A stretch of DNA of 64,000 nt from Saccharopolyspora indica (lineage in GTDB: Bacteria; Actinomycetota; Actinomycetes; Mycobacteriales; Pseudonocardiaceae): NCBI RefSeq assembly GCF_027853965.1, contig NZ_JAQGLB010000014.1, positions 159,172-223,171 on the forward strand, read 5' to 3'. The notes under the pieces are model-generated. The model ran no database searches and was not told the origin of the DNA. It was given only the letters and a program-made list of their open reading frames with translations. Of the stretch, positions 7,344 to 16,140 are shown in pieces. The translations under genes and the position numbers were made by a program. The stretch's first letter is position 1. Every line of letters starts with the position of its first letter.

Positions 7344-8813
7344 TCAGCGCTGGAACCAGGCGGTGGCCTGAGCCGCTTCCCGCGCGGCGATGAACCGCGC
7401 GTAGGCATCGTCGTAGGTGGCCCGGTTGGCGTCGAGGGGCTCCAGCGGCGCGGACGTCCCGACCAGTTCGCGGGCGACCTCGGTGATGCTGCGGCCGGTC
7501 AGCAGGGCCTGCGCGGTCACGGTCGCGCCGCGGGCACCGGCCTGCTCGTCGGTGGTGCGCACGACCGGCAGCCCGGTCACGTCCGCGATCACCTGCCGCC
7601 ACAACCGGTTCGCCGAACCACCGCCGGTGAGCCGGAGCTCGGTGGGCTGCGCGGCGCTGGTGCGCAGGCAGTCCCGGATCGTCATGGCCAGCCCTTCCAG
7701 GCAGGCTCGCGCGATCTCGGCCGGACCGTGCTCCAGGCTCAGGCCGTGCAGGCTGCCGCGCGCGGCCGGGTCGTAGAACGGAGCGCGCTCCCCGGCCAGC
7801 GAGAGGTAGGGCAGCATCAGCAGGCCCTTGCTGCCGGGTTCGGCCTGTTCGGCGAGGTCGGTGAGGTCTTCGGGGTTGGGCAGGCCGAGCATCCGGCAGG
7901 TCCACTCCACGACCTCGGTGCCCGAGAGGGTGGCGCTGGCGAGCATCCACCGGCCCGGCTCCGGCGTGCGCAGCGACATGCCGACGGGGGTGCGGTCGAG
8001 CCGCGGGCTGTCGCTGATCACCTCGGTGCAGATCGTGGTGCCCAGGATCGTGCAGGCCTGGCCGGGCTCGGTGACACCGGCGCCGATGGCCGTGGAGATC
8101 ACGTCGTACGCGCCGAGCACCACCGGCGTGCCCGCCGGGACGCCGAGCCGTCCGGCCGCGGCGTCGTGCAGCGGTGCGATCCGCTGCTCGCCGTCCACCA
8201 CGTCGGGCAGCAGCGGCTGGGCCCAGTCCAGCCCGAGCTCGGTGAGCACGGTCGGGGAGTACTGCCCGGTCCGCGCGTCGAGGAACGGGTTCGAGGCTTC
8301 GGAAACGTCCCAGGCGAGGCGTCCGGTCAGGCAGTGGAACAGCCAGCCGCCGCAGGTCAGGACCTTCGCGGACCGCTCGATCCGGGCCGGGTCGTGCTCG
8401 GCGAGCCAGCGCAGCTGCGCGTGCGGCAGACCGCCGAAACCGACCGATCCGTTGATCTTGAACAGCTCGGCGAGCACCCCGGAATCGGCCCAGTCGGCGG
8501 CGATCCCGGAAGCGCGGGCGTCGTTCCAGAGCAGCGCGGGACCGGTCGGCCGACCGGTGTCGTCGACCAGCCAGCAGCCGTCGCCCTGCGCGGTGAGCGC
8601 GAGCGCTGCGACGTCGGATCCCGCGGCAGCGGTGAGCTCGGCGACGGTGTCGGCGACCGCGCTCCACACCTCCTGCATGTCCTGCTCGGCCCAGCCGGGC
8701 CGGGGGTGCTCGACCCGGGTCGGGCGGCGGGCGACCGCCAGCTCGGTCCCGTCCGCCGCGTAGGCGACGCTCTTCACCACCGAGGTGCCGGCGTCGATGC
8801 CGATGGTGATCAC
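7344..8813 (-). CDS. FGGY carbohydrate kinase, polyol (erythritol) kinase-like
   Basis: A 489-residue sugar or sugar-alcohol kinase that phosphorylates its substrate with ATP in the cytoplasm. The N-terminal phosphate-binding motif is GIDAGTSVVKSVAY. ALTAQGDGCWLVDDTGRP and LWNDARA follow, with the second ATPase-fold domain around LGTTICTEV and LRLTGGGSANRLWRQ. The TAQGDGxWL pattern resembles EryA-type erythritol kinases more than xylulokinase, by memory. The GTG at 8813 has GGAGGGAAC upstream. It is divergent from the HAD and second FGGY genes, sharing a 155-bp regulatory region. Confidence 0.85.
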   Translation of the reverse strand: MITIGIDAGTSVVKSVAYAADGTELAVARRPTRVEHPRPGWAEQDMQEVWSAVADTVAELTAAAGSDVAALALTAQGDGCWLVDDTGRPTGPALLWNDARASGIAADWADSGVLAELFKINGSVGFGGLPHAQLRWLAEHDPARIERSAKVLTCGGWLFHCLTGRLAWDVSEASNPFLDARTGQYSPTVLTELGLDWAQPLLPDVVDGEQRIAPLHDAAAGRLGVPAGTPVVLGAYDVISTAIGAGVTEPGQACTILGTTICTEVISDSPRLDRTPVGMSLRTPEPGRWMLASATLSGTEVVEWTCRMLGLPNPEDLTDLAEQAEPGSKGLLMLPYLSLAGERAPFYDPAARGSLHGLSLEHGPAEIARACLEGLAMTIRDCLRTSAAQPTELRLTGGGSANRLWRQVIADVTGLPVVRTTDEQAGARGATVTAQALLTGRSITEVARELVGTSAPLEPLDANRATYDDAYARFIAAREAAQATAWFQR

Positions 8814-8968
8814 GGGCGTTCCCTCCAGATCCCGCCTGCCGGGTCGGCCGGTGCGCGACCCGAGAACATCACAGCATTGAGTGTTAAAAATTTCAAGATA
8901 GGTGTTATGTTTGCGATGGGATGTGACACCACGATCCCGGTAGTGGACCACCACCGGAAGGACGCGCC
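8814..8968. promoter_or_regulatory. Divergent promoter/operator region of the sugar-kinase block
   Basis: This AT-rich island between divergent genes carries two TGTTA-containing direct repeats (GAGTGTTAAAAATTTC and TAGGTGTTATGTTTGC) and an outer inverted pair (CATCACA near 8870, TGTGACA near 8925). It is the obvious place for a DeoR-type repressor to act, with the nearest candidate encoded at 12982-13770. No experiment links them. Confidence 0.45.
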
Positions 8969-9673
8969 GTGCCGCCTGAACCCACCACCGGCCGCATCGA
9001 CCTCGTGCTGCTCGACGTCGGCGGCCCGGTCTACGACGACAGCGCCTACCGCGACGCGCTGCTGCGCGCCACGCGCGAACTCGCCGCCGAGGACGGCCGC
9101 GGTGCGGTCGGCGAAGCCGAGTTCCAGCAGGTCTACGACGAACGCCGGCAGGCGCAGGGCGGCTCGCTGCGGACCGCGGTCGCCGAGCGGTTCCTGACCG
9201 CGGGCGACCGCCAGCGGCTGTCCGATCGCGCTGAGCAGTACTGGGAGTACCCGCCGTCGGCGCTGCACGACGACGTGCTGCCGACGCTGCGGCAGCTCGC
9301 CGGGCGCTACAAGATCGCGATCGTGGCGAACCAGCGCGCGGTGGTCGTGGACGCCCTGCGCCGGGACGGCGTGTCCGACTTCGTGGACGTCTGGGCGATC
9401 TCCGAGGTCGTCGGGGCGGAGAAGCCGGACCCGCGGATCTTCCAGCACGCGCTGCGCGAAGCCGGTGTCGAAGCGGCGAACGCGGTGCACGTCGGCAACC
9501 GGCTGGACACCGATGTGCGCGGTGCCAAGCGGGTCGGCCTGCGGACGGTGTGGGTGGTGCGCGGCGAGGCCCCGCCGGAGCCGACGCCCGAGCAGCTCGC
9601 CGAGCCGGACGTCGCGGTGCTCTCGATGGCCGAGCTGCCGGAAGCGCTGGAGAAGCTGCAGGCCGCTGGGTGA
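8969..9673 (+). CDS. HAD superfamily hydrolase
   Basis: A 234-residue HAD subfamily IA phosphatase-like protein. Motif I is LLDVGGPVYDD, with the nucleophile Asp but Gly instead of the second Asp (DxG rather than DxD). Motif III Lys is in VVGAEKPDPRIF. Motif IV is VGNRLDTDVRGAKRVGL, where Asn replaces the usual first Asp. Such variants are common in HAD-IA proteins, but they make the exact reaction unclear. The GTG start has GGAAGGA upstream. It is 31 nt ahead of the second FGGY kinase and probably acts on a phosphorylated sugar intermediate. Confidence 0.8.
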   Translation: MPPEPTTGRIDLVLLDVGGPVYDDSAYRDALLRATRELAAEDGRGAVGEAEFQQVYDERRQAQGGSLRTAVAERFLTAGDRQRLSDRAEQYWEYPPSALHDDVLPTLRQLAGRYKIAIVANQRAVVVDALRRDGVSDFVDVWAISEVVGAEKPDPRIFQHALREAGVEAANAVHVGNRLDTDVRGAKRVGLRTVWVVRGEAPPEPTPEQLAEPDVAVLSMAELPEALEKLQAAG

Positions 9674-9704
9674 CCAGCGGTTCACGCTCCGGGGAGGGGT
9701 GCTG

Positions 9705-11147
9705 ATGGGAGAGCTCGTCGCAGGAGTGGACATCGCGACCGCGAACGTGCGGGTGCAGGTCCACGACCGGGCCGGTGCCGTGGTGGCCTCGGCCTCCCGG
9801 CCGCTGCCGCAGCCGGTGCGCTCGTCGGGCGGCCGTTCCGAGCAGGACGCGAGCACGTGGTGGCCCGCCGTCCGGGACTGCCTGGCCGAGTGCACGACCG
9901 CGCTGGGCGCGCGCCGCACCGAGATCACCTCGCTGGCGATCTCGGCGACCTCGGGCACCGTGGTCCCGGTCGACGGCGACGGAGACCCGCTCGGCCCGGC
10001 GCTGATGTACGACGACCGGCGCGCCGGGGCCGAGGCCCGCACCGCGGTCGAGGTCGGCGCGGCGCGCTGGGAGCGAACCGGCATCACGCCGTCGGCCGGA
10101 TCGGGCCTGGCCAGGATCGCCTGGCTGGCGCGCCACCTCCCGGCGGGGACCGAGCTGGTCTGCCACACCCCGGACGTCATCGCCCGGAAGCTGGTCGGGC
10201 GGCCGGTCGCGACCGACACCAGCCACGCGCTGAAGAGCGGTTACGACGCGGTGGCCGGGGAATGGGCCACCGAGGTCTTCGACGCCCTGGAGGTGCCGTC
10301 CCGGCTGCTCCCGGAGGTCGTGCGGCCGACGGTCGTCCTGGGCGCGGTCGACGCCGCGGCCGCGGCGGAGACGGGGCTGCCCGCGGGCTGCGAGGTGCGA
10401 GCCGGGATGACCGACGGCTGCGCGGGCCAGCTGGCGTGCGGGGCCGTCGACATCGGCCAGTTCGTGACCGTGCTGGGCACGACGCTGGTCCTCAAGGGCG
10501 TGTCGGAGGAGCTCGTGCACGACCCGGCCGGGGCGGTGTACAGCCACCTGCACCCGGACGGCGTGTGGCTGCCCGGCGGGGCGGCCAACATCGGTGGCTC
10601 CGCCCTGTCCGATGTGGACCCCGCAGAGCTGGCCGAACTGGACCGCGCGGCCACCGGCCGCGGCCCGGCGAGCGTGGTCGGCTACCCGCTGCGCGGTACG
10701 GGCGAGCGGTTCCCGTTCCTGGCCGAGCGGGCCACCCGGTTCGTCCTCGGCGCGCCGCAGGACAGGGTGGACGAGTACCGCTCCCGGCTGGAAGGCGTCG
10801 CCTTCTGCGAGCGGCTCGCGCTGGAGCGCCTGGCCGAGATCGGCGCCCCGGCGGCAGGGCCGGTGCGCACGGCAGGTGGCGGTGCCCGAAGCCTCGCCTG
10901 GTGCCGGATCAGAGCATCGGTCATGGACCGCCCGGTCCTGCGCGTCCAAGGCGCGGGCACGGCGCTCGGCGCGGCACTGCTGGCGGCCAGCGGTTCGATC
11001 CACCCGGACCTGAGCACCGCGGCGGCGGCGATGGTGCCCGAGGGCGAACTGGTCGAACCGGTGCGCTCGGAGGTGTCCCAACTGGACAGCAGCTACCAGC
11101 GCTTCCTCGGCGAACTCCGCACCCGCGGCTGGCTCGCAGCAGCCTGA
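9705..11147 (+). CDS. FGGY carbohydrate kinase, second copy
   Basis: A 480-residue FGGY kinase: GVDIATANVRVQVHD (phosphate loop), SISATSGTVVPVDGDG in the family position, MYDDRRA, TDGCAGQLACGAVDIGQFVTV, VLGTTLVLKG, and TAGGGARSLAWCRIRA in the nucleotide-binding domain. It differs clearly from the divergent kinase at 7344-8813, so the two are not recent duplicates. The ATG at 9705 has a perfect GGGGAGGGG ribosome-binding site. It follows the HAD gene in one operon. Its TGA abuts tail to tail with the stop of the next gene, with no spacer. Substrate unknown. Confidence 0.83.
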   Translation: MGELVAGVDIATANVRVQVHDRAGAVVASASRPLPQPVRSSGGRSEQDASTWWPAVRDCLAECTTALGARRTEITSLAISATSGTVVPVDGDGDPLGPALMYDDRRAGAEARTAVEVGAARWERTGITPSAGSGLARIAWLARHLPAGTELVCHTPDVIARKLVGRPVATDTSHALKSGYDAVAGEWATEVFDALEVPSRLLPEVVRPTVVLGAVDAAAAAETGLPAGCEVRAGMTDGCAGQLACGAVDIGQFVTVLGTTLVLKGVSEELVHDPAGAVYSHLHPDGVWLPGGAANIGGSALSDVDPAELAELDRAATGRGPASVVGYPLRGTGERFPFLAERATRFVLGAPQDRVDEYRSRLEGVAFCERLALERLAEIGAPAAGPVRTAGGGARSLAWCRIRASVMDRPVLRVQGAGTALGAALLAASGSIHPDLSTAAAAMVPEGELVEPVRSEVSQLDSSYQRFLGELRTRGWLAAA

Positions 11148-11936
11148 TCAGGAGCCGCCGAGGGCTTCGGCGATGCTGAGGCTGTCCTCGTACACGGCGT
11201 ACCGGGTGATCAAGCCGTCCGCGAAGGTCAGGTGCAACGCGCACAGCGCGGTGTACGACCTGCGGGTGGCCCGCACAGTCTGCCGGATGTCGCCGAGCAC
11301 GACCGCGTCCGCGCCGTCGACGAGGACCCGGGACGCCGATCCCGCTGCCTCCTCGGGCAGGTGGAAGTCGGCGAGCGCGCGGAAGTGGTCGGCGACCTCC
11401 GCCCTGGTCGAGCGCGGCCGGATCCACGGCACCGCCGGGTGGCCGCCGCTCGGCCAGTCCAGCACCCAGTCGACCTCCTCGGCGAACAGGTCGGCGATCC
11501 GGTCCGGGTCGCCCTCGGCGAGCCTGCGGAGGAACTCCTCCGCACCGGCGCGGGTGCTCCCGCCGATGGCGGGCACGGTGAACTGGTGCTCGGACCGGAT
11601 GCGCCCGTCGGCTCCGAGCACCGCGCACACCCGGCCGGTCCAGGTGCTCTCGCCGCCGTCGACCGGCACCAGGTGGGTGGTGAAGGCGACCGCACCGTGG
11701 TGCCCGGTCACGTCGTCGGCGGGCCGGAAGACCAACCCCGTGCCGCGCACGAACTCGGCGTGGGCTGCAGCGATGCGGGCTTCGATCTCGTCGTGGCCCC
11801 GGTGCTCGGCCGACTCGGTGAACTCGATGCCGTCCTCGGCCCACAGGGCGGCGACGGCGCTGCGCCGCGCCACCGGATCGGCTTCGTTCCACACCGCGGC
11901 GTACCGGTCCGCGAACTCCTCGATGTCGATGTTCAT
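11148..11936 (-). CDS. Tandem NTF2-like (SnoaL-type) protein
   Basis: A 262-residue protein made of two NTF2-like cone folds. Domain 1 covers about residues 5-125 (FADRYAAVWNEADP, LWAEDGIEF). Domain 2 covers 130-255 (AGAEEFLRRLAEGDPDRIADLFAEEVDWVLDW, then ITRYAVYEDSLSIAEAL). Members bind small ligands, act as isomerases or polyketide cyclases, or serve as scaffolds; no catalytic residue pattern points to one reaction. It is divergent from the WYL regulator gene by 62 nt, so that regulator may control it. Confidence 0.75.
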   Translation of the reverse strand: MNIDIEEFADRYAAVWNEADPVARRSAVAALWAEDGIEFTESAEHRGHDEIEARIAAAHAEFVRGTGLVFRPADDVTGHHGAVAFTTHLVPVDGGESTWTGRVCAVLGADGRIRSEHQFTVPAIGGSTRAGAEEFLRRLAEGDPDRIADLFAEEVDWVLDWPSGGHPAVPWIRPRSTRAEVADHFRALADFHLPEEAAGSASRVLVDGADAVVLGDIRQTVRATRRSYTALCALHLTFADGLITRYAVYEDSLSIAEALGGS

Positions 11937-11998
11937 GGGCGGACGCTAAACAGTCGTCCCTGCCATCTCCTGTCAGTGGATCCCGGCAGACTCCGGCC

Positions 11999-12975
11999 AT
12001 GCGCGCGAGCCGCCTGCTGACGATCCTCCTGCTGCTGCAGACGAGGGAGCGGATGACCGCGCAGGAGCTGGCCGACGAGCTCGAGGTGTCCGTGCGGACC
12101 GTCTACCGCGACGTGGAGTCCTTGAGCGAGGCGGGAATCCCGCTGTACGGCGAACCGGGGCACCGGGGCGGGTACCGGCTGCTCGACGGTTTCCGCACCC
12201 GGCTGACCGGGCTGACCACCGGTGAAGCGGAATCGCTGTTCCTGACCGGGCTGCCCGCGGCCGCCGCCGAGCTCGGGCTGACGAGGTCGTGACCGCGGCC
12301 CACCTCAAGCTCATGGCCGCGCTCCCCGCGGATCTGCGGGACCGGTCCGGGCGCATCGCCGACCGGTTCCACCTGGACACCCCGGCTTGGTACGACGACG
12401 CCGATCGCACACCGCACCTGACCGAGGTCGCCGACGCCGTGTGGCACGACCGGACCGTCCGGATGAGGTACCTGCGCTGGGCCGAGCCGCACGAGACGAG
12501 CCGCACCGTGCAGCCGTACGGGCTGGTCCTGAAGGCCGGTCACTGGTACCTGGTGGCGGGTGCCGGCGAGCGGATCCGCACGTACCGCATCTCCCGGATC
12601 GTCGACCTGCACGTCCTCGACGAGCGCTTCACCCGGCCCGCCGGATTCGACCTGGCCGGTCACTGGGAGACCTACCTGGAGAGCTTCGACGCCCGGCGGC
12701 ACAGCGGCGAAGCCGCGGTCAAGCTCTCGCCGCGCGCCTTCGACCGCCTGCCCCACCTGGTGGAACCGGTCGTGGCGCGAGCAGCGCGGAGAACCGCCCG
12801 AGCCCCCGACGAACGGGGCTGGATCCAGGTGAGGGTCCCGATCGAATCCGTCGACCAGGCGCTCCCGGAGTTCCTCAAGCTCGGCGCCGACGCCGAAGTC
12901 CTCGCGCCGGTGGAGCTGCGCGACCGGCTCACCGCGACGCTGGGCGAGTTGACCCGCCTGTACGGCGCGGGTTGA
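11999..12975 (+). pseudogene. YafY-type HTH-WYL transcription regulator broken by a -1 frameshift
   Basis: The N-terminal half (11999-12292) carries the helix-turn-helix (AQELADELEVSVRTVYRDVESL) and GYRLLDGFRTRLTGLT, then reads into TGA. The C-terminal half (12289-12975) continues the family in another frame: VTAAHLKLMAALP, the WYL region GLVLKAGHWYLVAG, and the WCX-type end. Adding one G after 12280 (CTGGACGAGGTCGTG) restores ELGLDEVVTAAHLK, the expected joint. This is either a real null allele or a sequencing error. If intact, it would be a ligand-sensing regulator of the divergent NTF2-like gene. Confidence 0.8.
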
Positions 12976-12981
12976 GCGAGG

Positions 12982-13770
12982 TCAGCGCTCGGCGACTTCC
13001 AGCGCCACGCCCGCCGACCGCAGCTCGTCGAGCAGTCGAGCCGGCGTGCCCGCGTCCACCACGACCAGGTCGAACTCGGTCAGCGGGGCGAGCTCGTGCA
13101 CCGCGCGCCGGTCGAACTTGGAGTGGTCCAGCAGCAGCACCCGCTTGCCGGTGGTCTCCATCAGCGCCCGCTTGACCTGGATCGTCTCCTGCGAGCGGTG
13201 CAGGCAGTGCCCGCCGACCACGGCGGTGGTGGACATGAACAGCACGTCCGAGCGCGTGGTGCGGGCGGTGGTGGCGGTGTGCAGCCCGAGGAAGGCGTCG
13301 TAGGACGGCTGGTAGTCGCCGCCGAGCCCGATCAGGTGCAGGCCGGGCTCGCCGCTGAGCAGGTTGATCACCGACAGGAAGTTCGTCACGACGGTCAGCG
13401 GGGCCAGCGCGGGCAACCGCTCGGCGACCGCGAGCGCGCTGGTGCTGTCGTCCAGGGCCACGACCTGGCCGGGAGTCACGAGCCGCACGGCGTGCTCGGC
13501 GATGCGCGCTTTGTCCTCGGCGGCGTCGGCGATCCTGGCCCGCACCGAGGTCTCCAGTAGCGCGGTCGGCGTCGAGGTCGCCCCGCCTCGGACCTTGCGC
13601 AGCCAGCCCTGCTGCTCCAGCACGTCCAGATCGCGGTGGATCGTCATGCCGCTGACCCCGTGCGCGGCGGCGAGCTCCTCGATGCGCACGAACCCGCTGG
13701 CCAGCACTTCCTGGCGGATCTCCTCGCGCCGGTCCTGCTGGCTGACCGGTGTGCCGCCTGCCTCGGCCAC
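12982..13770 (-). CDS. DeoR family transcriptional regulator
   Basis: A 262-residue sugar-metabolism repressor. The N-terminal helix-turn-helix is VRIEELAAAHGVSGMTIHRDLDVLEQQGWLRKV, with the DeoR signature. The C-terminal DeoR sensor domain (isomerase fold) shows ALDDSTSALAVAERLP, VVTNFLSVINLL, LIGLGGDYQ and VLLLDHSKFDRRAV. I chose the GTG at 13770 because GAGGGG lies 8 nt upstream; the longer frame to 13854 runs through a palindrome. It likely binds a phosphorylated sugar and controls the kinase block. It resembles the GlpR copy at 31975-32805 but is clearly distinct. Confidence 0.87.
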   Translation of the reverse strand: MAEAGGTPVSQQDRREEIRQEVLASGFVRIEELAAAHGVSGMTIHRDLDVLEQQGWLRKVRGGATSTPTALLETSVRARIADAAEDKARIAEHAVRLVTPGQVVALDDSTSALAVAERLPALAPLTVVTNFLSVINLLSGEPGLHLIGLGGDYQPSYDAFLGLHTATTARTTRSDVLFMSTTAVVGGHCLHRSQETIQVKRALMETTGKRVLLLDHSKFDRRAVHELAPLTEFDLVVVDAGTPARLLDELRSAGVALEVAER

Positions 13771-13827
13771 GCCACAACCCCTCACCTCAGGGCCCGCCGC
13801 AGTCCCACCAGGCGCACAGCGGACGAC

Positions 13828-13859
13828 CACGTGTGCAATCGGAGTGATTGTCACACGTG
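13828..13859. promoter_or_regulatory. Palindrome upstream of deoR-type gene, candidate autoregulatory operator
   Basis: CACGTGTGCAATC and GATTGTCACACGTG form a near-perfect inverted repeat around GGAGT, 58 nt upstream of the chosen deoR-type start. Placement and length fit a repressor dimer or tetramer site. Confidence 0.5.
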
Positions 13860-13875
13860 CGGCGTGATGTTCGGG

Positions 13876-14346
13876 TCAGATGTCACGTGCGGAGCCGGGC
13901 CCGACGTTGTGGCAGGGCCGCTTCCGCAGCTTCTCGACGTAGTCCTCGGGCGCTCCGGCGGCCTCGGCCGCATCGGCCATCACACCGAGGTAGCGCGCCG
14001 ACGGCAGCCCGCCCTCGTAGGCGTCGAGCACGTACAGCCAGGCCAGCACCGGCCCGTCCAGCGTCTGCACCCGCAGCCGGAGCTTCTTGTGCATGCCCAG
14101 CTCGGCGCCCTCCCAGTTGTCGAGCTGCCGCTCGTCCTCCGGGCTGACGTCGTAGAGCACCGTGAAGACCTGCTCCCCGGGGTGTTCGACGATGGTGGCG
14201 AGGGCGCCTTCCCAGCCGTAGTCCTCGCCGCCGAAGGTCAACCGCCAGTCCACCAGCCAGCCCGAACCCGCCAGCGGCGAATGCGGAGCTCGCTTCAACA
14301 TCTGGGCCGGATCCATGTTGGACCCGTACGCGGCGTACAGAGGCAC
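13876..14346 (-). CDS. Gamma-glutamylcyclotransferase-like (GGCT/AIG2 fold) protein
   Basis: A 156-residue GGCT-fold protein. The diagnostic loop PLYAAYGSNMDPAQM is at the N-terminus, followed by FTVLYDVSPEDERQLDNWEG, which carries the family's acidic region. Members release 5-oxoproline from gamma-glutamyl amines, but many actinobacterial homologues are uncharacterised. I placed the start at the GTG at 14346, immediately before PLYAAYG; an in-frame GTG at 14397 adds 17 residues. Neither start has a clear ribosome-binding site. It is divergent from lpdA, as Rv3304 is in mycobacteria (from memory). Confidence 0.75.
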   Translation of the reverse strand: MPLYAAYGSNMDPAQMLKRAPHSPLAGSGWLVDWRLTFGGEDYGWEGALATIVEHPGEQVFTVLYDVSPEDERQLDNWEGAELGMHKKLRLRVQTLDGPVLAWLYVLDAYEGGLPSARYLGVMADAAEAAGAPEDYVEKLRKRPCHNVGPGSARDI

Positions 14347-14558
14347 GCCCAACAGGGTAGCGATCGACAGGCCGCGCGGCGGAGCGGACCGCGTCACAAA
14401 AGTGGGTACTCACGACCGTCTTCGGCCGTCGAGTCCGGTTTGCGCGGTACCGGGGCGGTCCTTCCGCGGCGACGCGGCCGCGGCCACCGATCAGAATGGA
14501 GGCGACCCGGCGCGTCGGTGACCCTCGGTCGCCGCTGCGCTGTGGGGCGCGCCACGGT

Positions 14559-14590
14559 GGTCAATTCGGGCGACACCACCCGAATTGACC
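14559..14590. promoter_or_regulatory. Palindrome between GGCT gene and lpdA
   Basis: GGTCAATTCGGG and CCCGAATTGACC form a perfect 12-bp inverted repeat with an 8-nt centre, 62 nt upstream of the lpdA start. The GTCAATT / AATTGAC ends recur in the palindrome pair at 42101-42160, so this may be a genome-wide repeat rather than an operator. Confidence 0.5.
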
Positions 14591-14652
14591 GGACTACGCG
14601 CAGCGTACGGTGAGTCTGGCGCCCACACGGCAGGCATCGGGAGGAACGCGAA

Positions 14653-16056
14653 GTGACCCGCATCGTGATCATGGGAGGCGGCCCGGCTGGCTACGAGGCA
14701 GCACTGGTCGCCGCGTCGAACGGGGCGGACGTCACGCTGGTCGAGCCGGAGGGCCTCGGTGGGGCTTGCGTGCTCTACGACTGCGTGCCGTCGAAGACCT
14801 TCATCGCCTCCGCGGGCGCGCGCTCGGCGTACCGGGACGCCCGCGAGCTCGGCATCCGCGCGAAGACCGAGGACTCCGACGTCGACGTGGCGGTCGTGCA
14901 CGGCCGGGTGAAGGGCCTCGCGCTCGCCCAGTCCGCCGACATCCGCTCCCGGGTCCGCCGCGAAGGTGTGAAGATCCTGCCCGGTCGCGCGCGCTTCACC
15001 AACCCGGCCAAGGGCATGGCCGTGCACCAGGTCGGCGTCGACCTCGCCGACGGCACCTACCAGGAGCTGACCGCCGACGTGGTGCTGATCGCCACCGGCG
15101 CCACGCCGCGTGTCCTCAAGGGCGCCGAGCCGGACGGGGAGCGGATCCTCACCTGGCGGCAGCTCTTCGACCTGCCCGAACTGCCCGAGCACCTGGCGGT
15201 GATCGGGTCCGGCGTCACCGGTGTGGAGTTCGCCTCCGCCTACACCGAGATGGGCGTCAAGGTCACCATGATCTCCAGCCGCGACCGGGTGCTGCCGCAC
15301 GAGGACGCCGACGCGGCCGCGGTGCTGGAAGAGGTGTTCGCCGAGCGCGGCACCGAGGTCGTCAAGCACGCCCGCGCGGAGAAGGTGGAGCGCACCGACT
15401 CCGGAGTGCTGATCCACCTGGCCGACGGTCGCCAGGTCGAGGCCAGCCACGCGCTGATGACGGTGGGCTCGGTCCCCAACACCGACGACATCGGGCTGGA
15501 GCGGATCGGCGTCGAGACCGACCGCGGCGGCTACATCCCGGTCGACCGGGTGTCGCGGACCTGCGTGCCGGGCGTCTACGCGGCGGGCGACTGCACCGGT
15601 CTGCTGCTGCTGGCCTCGGTGGCGGGCATGCAGGGCCGGATCGCGATGTGGCACGCCCTCGGCGAGGGCGTCACGCCGATCAAGCTCAAGACGGTCGCCG
15701 CGAACGTCTTCACCCACCCGGAGATCGCCACCGTCGGCATCAGCCAGCAGGCGATCGACAGCGGCGAGGTGCCCGCGCGGACCGTGATGATGCCGCTGGC
15801 CACCAACCCGCGCGCGAAGATGGAGGGGCTGCGCCGCGGTTTCCTCAAGGTCTTCTGCCGCCCGCAGACCGGCGTGGTGGTGGGCGGTGTCGTGGTGTCG
15901 CCGAACGCCAGCGAGCTGATCCTGCCGATCGCCCTCGCGGTGCAGAACCAGGTGACGGTGGACAACCTGGCCAACACGTTCTCGGTGTACCCGTCGCTGT
16001 CGGGTTCGCTGACCGAGGCCGGCCGGCTGCTGATGCGCCACGACGACCTGGACTGA
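14653..16056 (+). CDS. lpdA: NAD(P)H-quinone dehydrogenase, LpdA-type flavoprotein disulfide reductase homologue
   Basis: A 467-residue flavoprotein of the pyridine-nucleotide-disulfide reductase family. The FAD site is IVIMGGGPAGYEAALVAA. The active-site region is GGACVLYDCVPSKTFIASAG, the spacing seen in mycobacterial LpdA. The NAD site is LAVIGSGVTGVEFASAYTEMG; the second FAD site is VPGVYAAGDCTG. The C-terminal dimerisation domain lacks the His-Glu pair of true lipoamide dehydrogenases (PNASELILPIALAV instead of HAHPT), so quinone reduction is the better guess. GTG start with GGGAGGA upstream. Confidence 0.85.
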   Translation: MTRIVIMGGGPAGYEAALVAASNGADVTLVEPEGLGGACVLYDCVPSKTFIASAGARSAYRDARELGIRAKTEDSDVDVAVVHGRVKGLALAQSADIRSRVRREGVKILPGRARFTNPAKGMAVHQVGVDLADGTYQELTADVVLIATGATPRVLKGAEPDGERILTWRQLFDLPELPEHLAVIGSGVTGVEFASAYTEMGVKVTMISSRDRVLPHEDADAAAVLEEVFAERGTEVVKHARAEKVERTDSGVLIHLADGRQVEASHALMTVGSVPNTDDIGLERIGVETDRGGYIPVDRVSRTCVPGVYAAGDCTGLLLLASVAGMQGRIAMWHALGEGVTPIKLKTVAANVFTHPEIATVGISQQAIDSGEVPARTVMMPLATNPRAKMEGLRRGFLKVFCRPQTGVVVGGVVVSPNASELILPIALAVQNQVTVDNLANTFSVYPSLSGSLTEAGRLLMRHDDLD

Positions 16057-16105
16057 CGCGGACTTCCCGGTCGGCTGCTGATGTGGCACGACGACGTGGA
16101 CCGAG
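16021..16105 (+). repeat. Imperfect duplication of the lpdA 3' end
   Basis: GGCCGGCTGCTGATGCGCC then ACGACGACCTGGACTGA (16021-16056) is echoed by GGTCGGCTGCTGATGTGGC then ACGACGACGTGGACCGA (about 16070-16105). The second copy has lost the reading frame role and lies between lpdA and the dispersed repeat. Confidence 0.7.
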
Positions 16106-16140
16106 GCGCGTTTCCCTGCCCGGAAGGAGCGGTCGGGACA

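Noticed and set aside
8814..11081. Upstream extension of the minus-strand FGGY frame to 11081
   Set aside because: The extension is antisense to the HAD and second FGGY genes and contains no domain. The GTG at 8813 has a good ribosome-binding site and starts exactly at the kinase phosphate loop.
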